Source: Limnoperna fortunei (Eukaryota; Mollusca; Bivalvia; Mytilida; Modiolidae). From it: a stretch of 64,000 nucleotides of DNA. The stretch spans positions 43,911,342 through 43,975,341 of the forward strand of contig OX104124.1 of assembly GCA_944474755.1 (NCBI GenBank). Reading direction: 5' to 3'. Shown piece after piece: positions 32,420 through 45,719 of this stretch. The notes under the pieces were generated by a model that was not told the origin of the DNA, made no database searches, and saw only the letters and a program-made list of their open reading frames with translations. The number at the start of each line of letters is the position of its first letter. Position 1 is the stretch's first letter. The translations under genes and the position numbers were made by a program.

Positions 32420-34380
32420 AACGCTTCGATGTGTTTATTATTACATTTAAAAATACTATCGATGGAATTATTAATTATTGTGAGAAACAATGTACGATTG
32501 TTCATTTTAATGATTAGAAATTTTTTACGTGTTTTATCGAATTTTCCAATATTTAAAAACAAGGTGTTTAATTACGTGAAAAAACTTCGGATAGGTACAT
32601 TTCAAGGATATAAACATCGATCGTTTACCTCTTGTCCAGACTGGATAGAGGTCTTCCTTTTAATTATTTGTTTGTGCTTTTGATTGAAATCTGCATCCGG
32701 TCATCTACGGACTACTAACAAGAGAACTTGTTAATGGAAGTCATTAACGTCCAAAGTGCTTAACATATACCCATAACATGCATCGTCTGGATTACATTCA
32801 GCGCCTGATGAACTTTGTATTTATGAATCTCGCGCGACAACAGGCGCATCAATAGTTTATGACGCCAGTCGGAGAAGCTTTGCCTTGTTTGTATACCATA
32901 AAGTCTCCTCTGTGGAATATGCCAGTGTTGAAAGAGAACTATTATAAACATCCTTCGTCGTAAACAACCTACAATAATTTACTTTCGAAAAACCGAAATT
33001 ATGTTTGGGACAGTAAAGTAGCGATTTACTTTCGTAGCGATTATGTGTAGGATCCCGATTTGTCATATGCTAAAAAGAAAAGTGTCCTAGTTCCGGGTTG
33101 CAAATTAAAAAATATATAAATATTTTATTAGAGTGTCACATAGTCGATCAAACATATTTGTACAATTACATTAACAACATAATTAAAAAGATCAAATATC
33201 CAGCCTTATGAAGACTTATGAGACACTTATGTACAGACTTCACTTAAACCTTAGAAATTAAAATATATACCATAATTGATCATGACTTCACTGTAAAAAG
33301 TAGCTACTACTTAAATTAAAAATAATTATCTATTAAAACCTACATTTTCGCCATATTTAAAAATGCAAAAAAGTTAAATATGCATACATGTACAAAATGT
33401 GTTATATTTAAACTTCGAAAACCATTAAATACATGCGTTTTGAGCCGATGCATTAATACTTTCAAATCTTCTTTTTTAATGGTATAAAATATAACTTTGT
33501 CTTTAATAAACAATTTTCGCCTCCGAAATGAGTTAAAAATAAGATATGAAAGTGAAGTTTAAATTTCATCACATGACATTATCTGAGAAAAATTTCCTGT
33601 CCATATCAAGAATATCAAAGTCAATAATCGAGTGTTTGGTTTTTGTGAACAGTTCATTTCTGAAAATCAAAATATGTTTCTCGGTTTCTACATTGTTGGT
33701 GTCACAGAATTGACTGAACGCGGCCGGGCATATCGTCCTGTTTCAATCGCCAACGGCAGCGATCCGCTACGAACAAGGCAACAGTTCGACGCACATTCCT
33801 TGGAATTTGGAGTTAAAGATACTGTTCTGTTTTTATCCAGTTTTATTAAAAATGACAATAGGTTTATAATTGATCTATATGTAGAAACAATCTATTTGTA
33901 TAAACTTAAATAATTTTGAGCAATGGCTGGACAAGCAATTGTTTTACTAACTTCTCGAGTAATTTTCTCGATTGGGAAGATGGCGATCTTTCTGTGTTTG
34001 TATATGACTTTTATTATTTCGTTATAATATAATAAAAATAGATTATAATTTAAGACTTATAAAAGATTTCCTAAAAGAGAGTGAAAAATGGGCCTGTCCA
34101 CGAGTACCTGGATACACTTACACAATTTTGAATTCTACAGAAGGAGTAGGGCTTGAACTATTAATAATATTGTTTTCTTTTCATTTCCATCGTACTTGAT
34201 ATTTATCACCGAAAACATTTTTTGGGTAACTGACCATCCTTATTACAAGCGTCTCACTGATCATGACTACTGCGATTTCCTTACTTACAAAATATGAAGT
34301 TTTAGGTCAAAGAAGAAACACTCATTAAAATAAAGAGTTTAGAATTCCTGTCGGGTACAATTGCACAAAGCCATCAAATT
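32420..34380. other. Gene-free stretch
   Basis: AT-rich. Short frames at 32429-32683 (+), 32760-33066 (-) and 33632-33913 (+) show no domain, splice context or conserved motif that I recognise. The 33720-33810 segment is locally GC-richer than its surroundings and could be an old repeat or exon remnant. Confidence 0.3.
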
Positions 34381-34382
34381 GG

Positions 34383-34455
34383 ATTGATTGATTAATCGAT
34401 GTTTGCTTAACGGCCAGCGAGCAGTATTTTCAGCCATTTTCAGAACAAGTAAACG
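34383..34455 (-). repeat. Retroposon 3' tail fragment
   Basis: TGATTGATTAATCGATG... followed by GCCAGCGAGCAGTATTTTCA, the minus-strand version of the family-2 retroposon tail. Confidence 0.55.
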
Positions 34456-34599
34456 CACAATAAATGTACGGAAAAATGAATGGGGCAACGGGAACACAAT
34501 TTCTGACTGTCACTGGAAATATATTATTGAGTTAGTGCGAAAAATTTAGTCTTAAGTAGCGACTATAAACAGCATACGTTTTTAAAATCTATAAATGTG

Positions 34600-34775
34600 G
34601 TCGCACAAGGAGCGTGGCACTCTCTAAACACTCTCTCACCCACTACGGTCCGCAGCCAGGCTTTCCGTATTATGACCTGTAAACCCCCACCGAGGACATT
34701 CCCTATCCGCCGCTTGGGGACACGCTAGGCTGCTCTGTGGGGTCGACCAATAGCATGGTTCAAACCATCAAATTC
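34600..34775 (-). mobile_element. Family-2 retroposon GC-rich body fragment
   Basis: Minus strand matches 45940-46110: GGTCGACCCCACAGAGCAGC against CTCGACCCACAGAGCAGCCC, GGATAGGGAA against GGATAGGGGAG, and GAGAGTGCCACGCTCCTTG. A distinctly GC-rich patch in AT-rich DNA. Confidence 0.65.
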
Positions 34776-34841
34776 GACAATGACCCCACAATACAACTAT
34801 ACTCCTTACTGTTTTATAATGAATTATATTGCCAGTACTTA

Positions 34842-35397
34842 AACTAGTAAGCAAGCTCAGCTGGGACCTAGAAACTAGGAAAACAACGTGACAAAACTAG
34901 TAAGAAAATAGCTCAGCTGGGACCTAGAAACTAGAAAAACAACGTGACAAAACTAGTAAGAAAATAGTTCCACTGGGACCTAGAAACTACGAATACAACG
35001 TGCCAAAACTAGTTAGCAAGTAGCTCAACTGGGACTTAGAAACTAGGAAAACAACGTCACAAAACTAGTAAGAAAATAGCTCAACTGGGACTTACAATCT
35101 AGGAAAACAACGTGACAAAACTAGTAAGCAAATAGCTCAACTGGGACTTAGAAACTAAGAAAACAAAGTCACAAAACTAGTAAGAAAATAGCTCAACTGG
35201 GACTTAGAAACTAGGAAAACAACGTGACAAAACTAGTAAGAAAATAGCTCAACTGGGACTTAGAAACTATGAAAACAACGTCACAAAACTAGTAAGAAAA
35301 TAGCTCAACTGGGACTTAGAAACTAGGAAAACAACGTGACAAAACTAGTAAGCAAATAGCTGTACTGGGTCTTAGAAACTAGGAATACAACGTGACA
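34842..35397. repeat. 56-bp minisatellite, 10 copies
   Basis: The unit begins AACTAGTAAGAAAATAGCTC and continues AACTGGGACTTAGAAACTAG with GAAAACAACGTGACAA. Copies differ by a few substitutions; GTGACAA/GTCACAA and the AAGCAA/AAGAAA variants alternate in part. The edges are sharp. Confidence 0.95.
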
Positions 35398-36004
35398 ACA
35401 GAGAACAAAACAAATAAATTGAAAACAAAAGCCAAAAATACTTATACAAAATCCAGAATAGTCTGTCAATTCATATAAATCGATGACGTTTGAATAGCTG
35501 ATGATATTCACACACATATAAAAACAAATCTGCATTTTTTATGATGACAACAATCAGATTTTGACATGATATGATATCCTACAAGCACTAAAATCTTTGT
35601 CATCTTATATAAGCTTATTCCCCAAGACACCTAAGTAAACGGTTTTAACAAGATTTTTTTTTGTAAAGATGTCATTGAATGATGCGATATTACTAGTGTT
35701 TTACTGTATATGTTCCTGGTATTGCAATTATGTTCTTTGAAATTATTTCTGCCAGTGCAATTAAAATCGTTTCGGTGTTGGCGTTTCTCAATTGTCTATG
35801 GTGTTAGCGTTGTTTCTCAATTGTCTAAGATAGTAAATCTATTAAAAGATTTACTTTCTATTGTTGCGTTCTTGATGTATCATGCTCACAATATAAACTG
35901 TCATTGATTCAAAGTATTAAAGTTATTGATTCAAGTAGGCGACAAAAATTCGATTGTTCTAGTAACGTGGCGTTAACGTCTAGAACTGCAGATTGGAATT
36001 TTTA

Positions 36005-36215
36005 GTGATTAGTGCAAGAACTACTGTGAGAACGTTTGGTAAGGTACAATAACATTTTTATTACCTTATAAACATCTAATAGAGCTACAGTGGTGTATAA
36101 TAACATGTTTTATTACCCTATAAACACTGAGAAGAACTACACTATCATGATACTTGTGGTACTGTGCAATAACATTTAATTACCTTATAAACATTTAGTA
36201 GAACTACTGTGGTAA
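36005..36215. repeat. ~70-bp tandem repeat, 3 copies
   Basis: Repeats of AGAACTACTGTGGTA... followed by CAATAACATTTTATTACC and TTATAAACATYTAGTAG. Moderately diverged. Confidence 0.65.
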
Positions 36216-36225
36216 TGGACGGTAG

Positions 36226-36488
36226 TGTTTGTTTATTTGAATGTTGTTTGACGCCACTTTCAGCAATTTTTCAGCTATATCATGGCGTCTAGTTTTTATT
36301 GTTTGAGGAAGCCGAAGAACCCGGAGAAAACCCCCACCTTCAGGAGGAAAACTGGCAATCCTTGTCAATTAAGATTGGAGTCGAGCGCACCCTGCCTGCA
36401 GTGAGACTCGAACCCGTTATCTCAGTGTTGACAGACCACGTGGTCAATAGTAGACGAACTGCCTTAACCACTCGGCCACCGAGGCCCC
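36226..36488 (-). mobile_element. tRNA-derived SINE, best-preserved copy
   Basis: About 263 bp on the minus strand: GGGGCCTCGGTGGCCGAGTG head with A box, GTCTGTCAACACTGAGATAA, B box GGGTTCGAGTCTCACTGCAG, central TCCAATCTTAATTGACAAGG, CTCCGGGTTCTTCGGCTTCC, and the 3' domain GATATAGCTGAAAAATTGCT with GGCGTCAAAC and an AAACA tail. It shows both pol III promoter boxes intact. The head is closest to a Ser/Leu-type tRNA by its TGGCCGAGTGG start. The overall type resembles V-SINE superfamily elements described in molluscs (RUDI-like); this class assignment is from memory of the family. Confidence 0.92.
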
Positions 36489-36489
36489 T

Positions 36490-38680
36490 AATGAAGTAGA
36501 TAACAATCAGTCAAAAACTCTTCTTCAGTTTGATATTTTATGGCGCCTTTCTCTATTCGATCTTTAAAGGGTTGTAGTCATGATTATCTATATATTGTTT
36601 GATACCCGTCTCGGATGCGAGATGGGATAAATAATCAAAAGCTAAACTGCGGAAACCAGTCGTACCTCAAGGATAACAGATAAACAATGCTATGTCTTGA
36701 TTGGCTGCTAAATCGGAAGATATCGGCCGATTGGTCAACAAATAAGCAGTGCTACGTTAGGGATGAAAACCCCGCATGATTACGGGGCGGTATAATCATA
36801 ACAGGCCGACCGCCGTTCGTAGCCACATTGAGAAAAGCCGAGCGATCACGAATCGGTTACGATGAAAAAAAACAGGAAAAAATAAATCAAGATAATAGGA
36901 ATCAAACTGTTTTTAAAGGAAAGTAACATTGATTTGAGTATGTTTATCATAAAATGTGAATTATAAAACTTAAACGGAAAAATATGCAAGATAATAGGAA
37001 TCAAACTGTTTTAAAAGAAAAGTGGCATTGATTTGTGTATGTTTATCATAAAATGTGTATCATAAAACCTAAACGGACAAACACGGAGGAATTTGCCGGA
37101 ATGAATTTCCGAAGAGTTACATTTTCGCGAACAATTCGACATATTGGTGAATATGATACATCTAGGAACTAACCCCAATGCATTCGTGGATACTGCCTCT
37201 GATCTGTATTTTATGTACAACTGATTCCGGTTAGGAGATAAATTTTAATTCTTTTCCTGCTTACTGAAAATGTTCACATCAACTATCTTACCACGTATGA
37301 TGCATCTAGAGATGCTTAGCACAGTGCATGCTTCAATTGCTGCCACAGACCTATATTCTGCGGTTGCCTGATTTGGCTATCTAAAAATTGTGTACTTATA
37401 ATGAAGTGATGTAAATAATAACAATACATTTTGCCATTTAACATTCAAAAACAGTACGTAATTTTGTTCACAAAGAAAAATAAAGCTTAGAGACGGCTAG
37501 CTTTTTAGGAAAGCTAATACTCGTGTGTGCTTAGATCAATCATATGCTAATTTAATTGTTACATTCAGACAGTTATGCAGTAATGACTGATATCAATAAA
37601 TCAACTTTACCTTTTTCATAAAGGTAGCACAAGTAAGGGTGCAGTAGTATGATATGACGTCATTCATAAAAAATCATGGCTTTGTATTCTTATGAATATA
37701 TGTCATTTTTACCGGTGTGAAACATAAATTTCGCAACTATGGACAGAGTTATCTCCCCCTGCTTCCAGGTTAAGATATCCTTGTCCTACAAGGGTAAATG
37801 ACAAACTAAACGCTATTTTCCCCAGTTTTCGACGTCACTTTCGTGAATTCGTAACCTGAATTTCTTATCAACTATGTCAAATTGCACCATTTAAATTTTA
37901 TTTGATTTTCTTCTGTGAATTTTCTTGAATATTCCTTAGCCATCAGGTATTTGTACTGAAATTAACAGTGTTAAGGAGATAAAAAGAATTTATTTTATCC
38001 CCCGTATGAACAAAGGTATTTATCTTTTTACCTGGTGGCGACATTTAATTTATTTTTCATTTAATTGACGTCACTTCCGTAAATTAGTGGAATGAATTTT
38101 TGATTGACGGTGTAAATTCAATTATTCTATTCAATTTATATTTATTGTTTATTTATATTTATTTAATAATATATTTATTTTTAAATAATCTATATTTTTT
38201 ATTTGATTTGTCGTCTGTCTTTCAATATACATGTATATATTTGTATTTGCGGACAAATTGTTTTACGACGTATTACGTCATATCATGAATACTCGTTAGG
38301 CACTTGGTAACTGAAACCTCGTCAAAAAGTTAAATCTTTTCATTGGATGGCTCAAAATTTTTTTATTGTGTTTCATCTGCGTTGGTTCCAGCTCTAATTT
38401 TCATTGATCCAATACGTACAATGTTACATTTTAAGATGGCTGTAATGTTTGCACTTCGACTCCTTGCTAATCGATATCGTTATTGTACGTTACATTTTAA
38501 ATAGAGAACGTAAGCGAACAATTCAAATGCAATTTCTATTATTACGTTTACCTTGTCGAAATCAGATACTAATGATAGCACAAGATAGAAACATCTCGGA
38601 TAGTTTGTTATTTGTCGGCGACACTTTCCGTTGGGTGTGTGTGATTTTAATGTCTTGCACTTTACCTGTGTTTGCTTCTA
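36490..38680. other. Gene-free stretch with a short tandem duplication
   Basis: 36886-36984 and 36985-37078 are direct tandem copies (GATAATAGGAATCAAACTGT to AACTTAAACGG). 36730-36860 is GC-richer, with a CGATCACGAATCGG segment. No credible gene. Confidence 0.45.
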
Positions 38681-38687
38681 TATGTTT

Positions 38688-38945
38688 TGGTTGCCGAGTG
38701 GTTAAGGTAGTTCGTCTACAATTGATTGCGTGTCAACACTGAGATTGCGGGTTCGGGTCTCACTGCTGGCAGGGTACGCTCGACTCCAATCTTAATTGAT
38801 TAGAATTGCCAGTTTTCTTACCGAAGGTCGGGGGTTTTTCTCCGGGTACACCGGCTTAATTCCTCCCCTGTTTAAAACTTGATGTCATGATATAGCTGAA
38901 AAATTGCTGAAAGTGGCGTTAAACGCCATTCAAATAAACAAAACA
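38688..38945 (+). mobile_element. tRNA-derived SINE, full length
   Basis: TTGCCGAGTGGTTAAGG A box, GCGGGTTCGGGTCTCACTGC B box, GGTCGGGGGTTTTTCTCCGG, GATATAGCTGAAAAATTGCT and GGCGTTAAACGCC tail. Confidence 0.9.
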
Positions 38946-39027
38946 AGCTTCTATATGCTTTATGTCCGAATATAGTTGAAATTTTGCTTTCAGCAAGTCA
39001 ATCAAATTGTGTTTGTTTTGTTTGTTT

Positions 39028-39095
39028 GAAAACTGGCAATCCTTTTCAATTCAGGTTGGAGGCGAATGCATCCTGCCCGCAGTGAGAATACAATT
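39028..39095 (-). mobile_element. SINE fragment
   Basis: GAAAACTGGCAATCC, CAATTCAGGTTGGAGGCGAA and CCCGCAGTGAGA; both ends are missing. Confidence 0.6.
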
Positions 39096-40013
39096 AAATT
39101 GTTAGGTATCGGTATCTTGTATAACATGATCGCTGTTAAAATAATATATATATAAATCTTTTAAATGATAATGATAATGTGAAATAAAATCTTTCTGATG
39201 AGGAAAAACTTATTATTCCACCAAGCCTTCAGATCTGAACCAAGCAGAAAAACAGGTTGCTTTTTAGACCTGAAAACAAGAGTCGTGGTTGGTTGATATG
39301 TATGTTTATATGAAAATACGTTCTGTGATATATCTGTTTAAATGAAAAAAAAGAATAAGGATTAAAATTAAAAATAATAGTGCTGGTTAGTAGTTTCAGA
39401 ATTCAATCGATTTTCATGCATGTACTTTTGAAGCTTATATCTGGGTATTCATCAAACAGAAATTGTAGATGATAGATCAAGAGATTTGAGGTTGGCCTGA
39501 TGGCTGATAGATGTTTTGAAAGACTCATATACCATAAGCTTCATAATTCTTTTATTGTATTCTAATTAAAACCTATTGTTATATGATCGGTAACCTTGGC
39601 AACATCAGTCATTAATGCTAGTCTCTAGTATCTTCGAAGTGAATACGAGGCTTATTATAAACAAATAAAACGGTTTGAAAATGAATTTTCATATGCAATA
39701 GTTTCAATAATTTCTACCACAAGCGTTAACACTGATTATTTTGATGTCATTGAAATAAAGAATAAAAGAGGTTTCATTACAATGTATTTGTTTTTAAAAT
39801 GAGAAAGCATATAAAAATCAATAAACAATATCATAACAGTACATATTGCTTATTAGAATTGCAATAAACGCTCCCTTGCTAACTAAAATGTAGGACATGA
39901 AAAATGAACATTAGTTGTCAGAAATGAAGGAAAAGACTGGAAAGAAGGGGACACTATATAGTTTCTGCTGAAAACAACTTAAGAGACACGTCCTTTTGTT
40001 TCCGTAAAACCTG

Positions 40014-40119
40014 GGTGCCGTTTAATAAAGCGATCGCTAGCTTAACGTTAACGTTATCCCATTTAAATTGCCTGGGATAACGAGCACGTTAATTAGCGAT
40101 CGCTTTATGAAACGGCACC
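40014..40119. mobile_element. 106-bp hairpin element
   Basis: GGTGCCGTTTAATAAAGCGA at the left and TCGCTTTATGAAACGGCACC at the right are inverted, with inner GTTATCCCA/TGGGATAAC arms. It contains the GCGATCGC palindrome on both arms. A compact, non-coding MITE. Confidence 0.75.
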
Positions 40120-40872
40120 ATTGAGTTTAACTTTCCATATCTTTTGAAATGTCGGGACTATTTCTGTATAGTTGCTTGAATTTTGGTTGTTGGTTCTCTG
40201 ATTCGTTAAAGTTGTTTTAGGGACTTTGATTTGTGGATTTGTGACAGTTTCTTTTGGGGTTTGATATTTTTTATTACCTCCAACTTCGTGCTTGCGTATT
40301 TAAACACTGTAACAGTGTACTAGGAAAATATACGATAGATATCAAACGGAATATTTCTACTGAAGTACGAACTTGTGTTGTCTTGTCATGTATAAGAACT
40401 CAGACATGTAGATAAACATACATGTGACTTGTAGAGAATAATTAGTGTCCTATTTACTCCCTATTATCTACATTCAAACATACAATACATACAATCAACC
40501 TAATATTGTCTAAAACTATTGCTGGGTTATCGTTTAAGATTAATGGCACTTTCGTGCTTAGTCCGAGAATCATCTGCTGCCCAACACTTTTTGCATGGAA
40601 AGAAGATTTTCGGATTATTTCGTGCTGATTTTTGTAAAAATAGTTGTCAGTTGTAATGGAACCGTTTCACAATACAATAACTATGTAATTTAATGTGTTG
40701 CACCCATCGATCCGTGGTTAACAATGAATATCTTTAAGGTCTACATAGTCGATCTGTGTTTTAACATGTAAAAACTCGACATCTAAATACAACAGTACAA
40801 TAACAGTAACAAAACTCACTCATAAATAACCAAAAAATGAATTATATATACTCATCCTTGTCATGTTTAAGT

Positions 40873-40975
40873 TAGTTAACTATCTACTATTGATCACGTG
40901 CCAACTCAACATTCAGGTGCGGGTTTAAGTCTCACTGTGGGCAAGGTGTGCTCGACTCCAATCTTAAGTGGCAAA
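40873..40975 (+). mobile_element. SINE head fragment
   Basis: CTACTATTGATCACGTG, GCGGGTTTAAGTCTCACTGT (B-box region) and GTGTGCTCGACTCCAATCTT remain; the 3' domain is absent. Confidence 0.65.
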
Positions 40976-40999
40976 GTTCAATATCCAGCACTTCTAAAA

Positions 41000-43900
41000 A
41001 TAATACATTGTTAAAAACATATCGATTAAAAAGGTCCGCTCAAAATTAACCAGTAATATAATCTTTATTAGCAAATTTAACATGTTATACAAGAATTAAT
41101 GTTCTTTGATCCAACAGAAATCAGGAAAGCTTAGGGTTCATTACTAGTCATAGAGATTGAAACGTTTCCGATGCTTAAAAGCATATTCTGCACGCAGTCT
41201 TGTGGAAGTAATTTCAGTGAATGAATATAAAAAAGAACTCGAGACCTATTGATCAATTTGGTAATAAATTGTTTCACTTTCAAATGTGATGCTCTTTAAT
41301 AAAAATTATAGTTTTTAATAGAAAAAAATGCAAGTTTCCGGTTCACTTTAGGAAAAGGAAATAGGGTTTGGCCAATACCAACAATGTTTTAGCTCTGTCA
41401 GTTACCAGTTCTTAAGGCGAAAAAAGACTAAATAAACAAAAAGTAGAGGAGAGGCGAGGCTTTATATTCAATTCATCATTTTTACGCATCACGCTCATTA
41501 ACACATGACTATTACCGTAATTTTCAAATATTGCATAAATTTAAAAATTCATTACCAATGTGGTCAGACCTCGGCGAGTTCGGATTTAACACTAGGTCAG
41601 ATCTCAATGAGTTCGGATATATCACCCTGGTCAGGCCTTGGAGAATTTGGATCGACAAAGAATAAAACGCAATAACGATCATGGATATCTATACCTTAGA
41701 CGTCTTTAAATAAAATAATAAAAATGGCTGCCCAATCTTCATTTATATTGGCAGACATTTATCATGTATTCGTACATCCCTTTGACGTTTCGCTGTTCTG
41801 CTATTCGATAATCAATGAACTTTAGATTATAGAAACTTCCAAGGTAATTAGGCAATAGACAACTTATCGAACTTGCAACCTTTCCAAAACAATTAGCACT
41901 ATTGTATTTAACAATACGCGGATGCTTACAATCTGTATCACGTTTATTTATGAATTGCAGACTTTGACTTCAGTATTTAATAACCTCTACTGACAATATG
42001 ATTAATTTTCTTTTGGATTTTTGCCATCTGTCGTAATTCCTTAGATTATAAATTTGAATACAAGAAGAAAATAGCGAAATTGCTTCGGTATTTTGCATAT
42101 TTGATTGAATTTCCTGTAAAGTGGGCGTTGTTTGCTTTCAGGTCTACCTAAGTTTACTTTTACTTTTGACTAAGACAGGATATCGGAAGGAAGGTGTAAT
42201 TCATGCAATGTACATATCAAGCATCATTGTATAATACTGTCCTATAATAATAGATGTTTTAAACTATAAATTGTTTATTTTTCAGTACTTAATAGAAAAC
42301 AGCTAATTCATGACATGTTTTTTTTACACTCAAACATATGTCCCCTTTGTTGAATATAAAATTGCAATTACTTTTTTTTTGGGGGGGGGAGGGGGTGCTA
42401 CATGGATTAAATAAACAAAACAAAATGATATCGCGAAGATTGTTTTCAGTAAGACCGTGTTTAATTAAATGTATCTATAAATTTCAACTTGTTTTTACCT
42501 CGACCGGTACAAAACAAAATGATATAGCGACGATTTTTCATCAGTAAGACATTGTTTAATTCAATGTATTCATGTGAAGGACCACCATTGTTTTTCGACT
42601 CTTTGGCTATATTAAATTTGATGATTTTGACTTTTCCTTGAAAATTTAACTTTATTTCAAATAAAGTTACACTTCTGTACTATACAAAATGCACCGGGTC
42701 AGCATCTGTCAAAATGTCTCAATATGTTTCATTACATATAAGAACGAACGTTCAACCGGAAGTTCATTTGGTCTAAAAATAAACTTTCACTTTCTATTTC
42801 CGTCCAAAAATAGTGCATGTCCTTAATTGACTCTCAACATATTTCTTAACAACTAAAACCAGTAAAACTTTAAAAAGTTTTCTAGAATATTCAGCTTTCC
42901 TAAAAAATCCAAATTTATTCTGGTATCATGTGCCGTTCAAATTCTGTATTACGCATCAGTAAATTGATCTCCTGAATAGTACTACTTCTACGTACAACCT
43001 CTTACTGGTTCCCGTTATTTAGTGGTCATACACCTGTATTGTTCTAGTTCCCGGTTTATCATGTAATTTCTACTGCCTGTCAAAAACACCTGACGTCCAG
43101 ATTTGGATTTGACCTTGACCAAGCATAACCGAAAAGAACCCTAAAGATAACCGTATCTATCTCTCCATTACTACTTCATTACTACACTTTTATATTAAAC
43201 CCCTTTGCTTTGCTTTCTTCCAAATTATACCTAATCCTATTAGAATACATAAATTATTTTATCTAAAATCAAGAACGATAAGTTGTATTGAAACCTTTCT
43301 CACAAGGGAGAGTACATAGTAATTGGAATTGAAAAAATGGAATTTAAATTAAACATGTCTTTGTTCCTTCTAGCACTTATAATTAAACAGATAAAATGCC
43401 ACTATTTCTGATCCAATAACGCTGAACAAGACAGAAAATGCTTGGTATCAATCCGTTGGGATAAACAATTCATTATCGAATGAATGATCTGATTCTTGCA
43501 ATTAAAAACGCTGTAACGTAATATTAATTGCATTTACTCCGAGACAGGTACACTGATTACATTTACTTCGAGACTAGCATATCATTTCATGTTAACACGA
43601 GAAGATGGCTTGAATTGCAATTTTACCCTTTATAATTTTCTATCTAAATATTTCATTTTCTTTCTGTCAGATTTTATTTTTTTTAAACGAATGACCATTT
43701 CGGATTGTGAACTTCCCATTTATTTGAATAATTTCTATTGTAAACGCTGTTTAGATATTTTCACTTTATTCAAACCGTACAAGCATTTTTTGTTGTTTTC
43801 ATTGCGATTCGTTAGAACACAAATGCAATTTGTAGAAACGTTACACGCACAACAAAATTTAAGCCATCAGCAAACAATGTTTACTTATTAATACTTCCGG

Positions 43901-44100
43901 TATAAATTCATAGAGAGGTTACATAATTCAAAAAGAGAAGAAATGAGGTCAACTGTTAAATAAAGCTTCCGCTATATCACGTATATTACATGAAATCTGT
44001 ATATAATTTAAAGGTGTTGTAATTTTGTGGATAAGCTAGAACTAAAGGAGGCAATCTACAATACGCATAATTCACCATGGTACAGAGATAAAATTTACGG
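41000..44100. other. Gene-free stretch
   Basis: AT-rich. Minor tandem structure at 41560-41655 (a ~37-bp block GTCAGACCTCGGCGAGTTCG in 2-3 diverged copies) and at 42415-42565 (two diverged ~110-bp copies of the AAACAAAATGATATMGCG block). A G-run lies at 42380-42396. Frames such as 43589-43891 have no supporting features. Confidence 0.4.
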
Positions 44101-44103
44101 TGT

Positions 44104-45514
44104 GTTCACGTTTCTCCAACATTTGATATTTCAGGTAAAAAGTATGTTGGAGAAACGTGAATAGGTAGTAGGCAAACTTAATTAATTTTACCTGTAATTA
44201 AGACTACAGTAAAACATGTTTAAATGAATCTTTGGTAAGTAATAAGTAAAGACTATAGAATATTATATATATTTAATTGAATTACAGTACAAAGTAACAG
44301 GCATGTCCATATAACAAATTGAAAATTACAATACAAAGTAACAGGCATTTATTAAAAGTAAGAATACAGAATATTATACATATTTAATTGAATTACATAT
44401 GTGTTAAACATAATTAAAATTATTTATTTATTTATTAAAAATAGCTAAAAAATTATACTTAAATAAATTTACTTGCGGATTTCCATGTGAAGGCAGAAGG
44501 TAACTTGGTCGGCGTAGTCAAATATTGTAATTTCCTGGTTAATGAGTCTGAAGTCTGTAGTCGATGTGTCTGTACATTTTCTGTTTCGGGCGATGAATTC
44601 CGACTGCCTGTGTTTGAATCTGGTTGGCCTCTGTGTTTGCTTGAGTTTTCTTTAGTAGTTCAATCAGTTGGAAGACATTTTGTGGGCGTGATGTAGTAGT
44701 TTCTTCAGTTTGCTGGGCCATCCTTCTAAGTTGTTGGTCCTTGGTCCTCCGTATTCGAAGTGGTTCCATTGGTTGCTGTTGTCGTTTTCTACCCAGTGTT
44801 TTGTCACGTATAATCGGTGAAGTTGGTCATGTCGATGTTGATATCCGCGGCGTCTTTAAGTGCGTTTAACCATACATCTTCAACCAGATCCTGTGGTGGT
44901 ACCAGAGAGAGTTCTGCACCGCGTCTAACCAGTCTTTTGATGTCATTTTCTCTGTAGTCGTTGACAAGTCCAATTTTTGAGTTTTCCGCCAAATACATTG
45001 TGTGTATTGAAAAAAAGCTTATGAGTCGTCAAAGGTAGCATGCAGGGTGTGAAGTTGTGTGAACTCGTTGGTGCTGTGTAAAAGGCCCCGTCTATATAAA
45101 TAATTTCGCCTGCTGCTAAGTGGGTAAATTTGCGGGTGGTCGAAAACATTTGTATTTCCTATGCATTCCGTCGTTAGCTAGTAGCTAGTACTTCTCATAA
45201 CTGACACTAAACACTTCTCATTTTTTAGCATAGTAAGCGTACTTGGTAATAATTATATAATAATTTGAAACTGCTTTGCATGGTCTTTAACTGCACTTAT
45301 TTAATTACTATGATTTATTATATAAGGACATAATAAAAATATTTATTTTTAATTTTTAATTATAACTTTGCCATAAATTTGAGATAAATTTTCCAGGTTA
45401 TACTGTAAACTGCTTAAAACAACATATTTGATTGTTGTAAAAACAATAAGCCCTTCCATTGTTCAGTTGGAGAAACGTGAATAAATTTTTTCAAATGTTG
45501 GAGAAACGTGAAAA
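44104..45514. mobile_element. Decayed DNA transposon bounded by inverted TTCACGTTTCTCC repeats
   Basis: TTCACGTTTCTCCAACATTT at 44106-44125 is inverted at 45493-45514; additional partial copies of TTGGAGAAACGTGAATA lie at 44144-44161 and 45466-45483. Between them is a MULE-type transposase remnant on the minus strand. I infer one degenerate ~1.4 kb element. No convincing target-site duplication is visible. Confidence 0.65.
44640..45160 (-). pseudogene. MULE-type transposase remnant
   Basis: Read on the minus strand from about 45150: MFSTTRKFTHLAAGEIIYID GAFYTAP, the first-Asp block of a MULE DDE domain, then a jump across a deletion to KIGLVNDYRENDIKRLVRR, VPPQDLVEDVWLNAL and NFTDYT. After a single-base frame break at about 44810 it continues in another frame with VTKHWVEND, QWNHFEYGGPRTNNLEGW and SKLKKLLHHAHK. 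GPRTNNLEGW followed by SKLKK is typical of this transposase family. The internal deletion and frameshift show that it is dead. Confidence 0.8.
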
Positions 45515-45719
45515 CCAAGATAATTTGTAGACGCTAGAGGTTATAACAAAATACGCATGCGTTAAAGGTGTATATTTGGGGGGATATATCAGTTCACGAT
45601 AATGAGACATCAAATCCGATCCGATCCGTATTGTGGAACAAACGACGTAGGACTTCATTTCGGAAAACATACCGAAGCTATACTAAAAATGTTGTCGAAA
45701 TCTTTGAGGCTAATCTAAG

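Noticed and set aside
33632..33913. 93-codon plus-strand frame with locally higher GC
   Set aside because: No recognisable domain, no clear splice sites and no second line of evidence; kept only as a possible old remnant.
36399..36488. tRNA gene with intact A and B boxes
   Set aside because: It is the head of a repeated SINE with the characteristic body and tail; a cloverleaf with proper acceptor stem is not evident.
44539..44769. 76-codon minus-strand frame starting MEPLRIRR
   Set aside because: It is an out-of-frame shadow of the MULE transposase segment containing GPRTNNLEGW.
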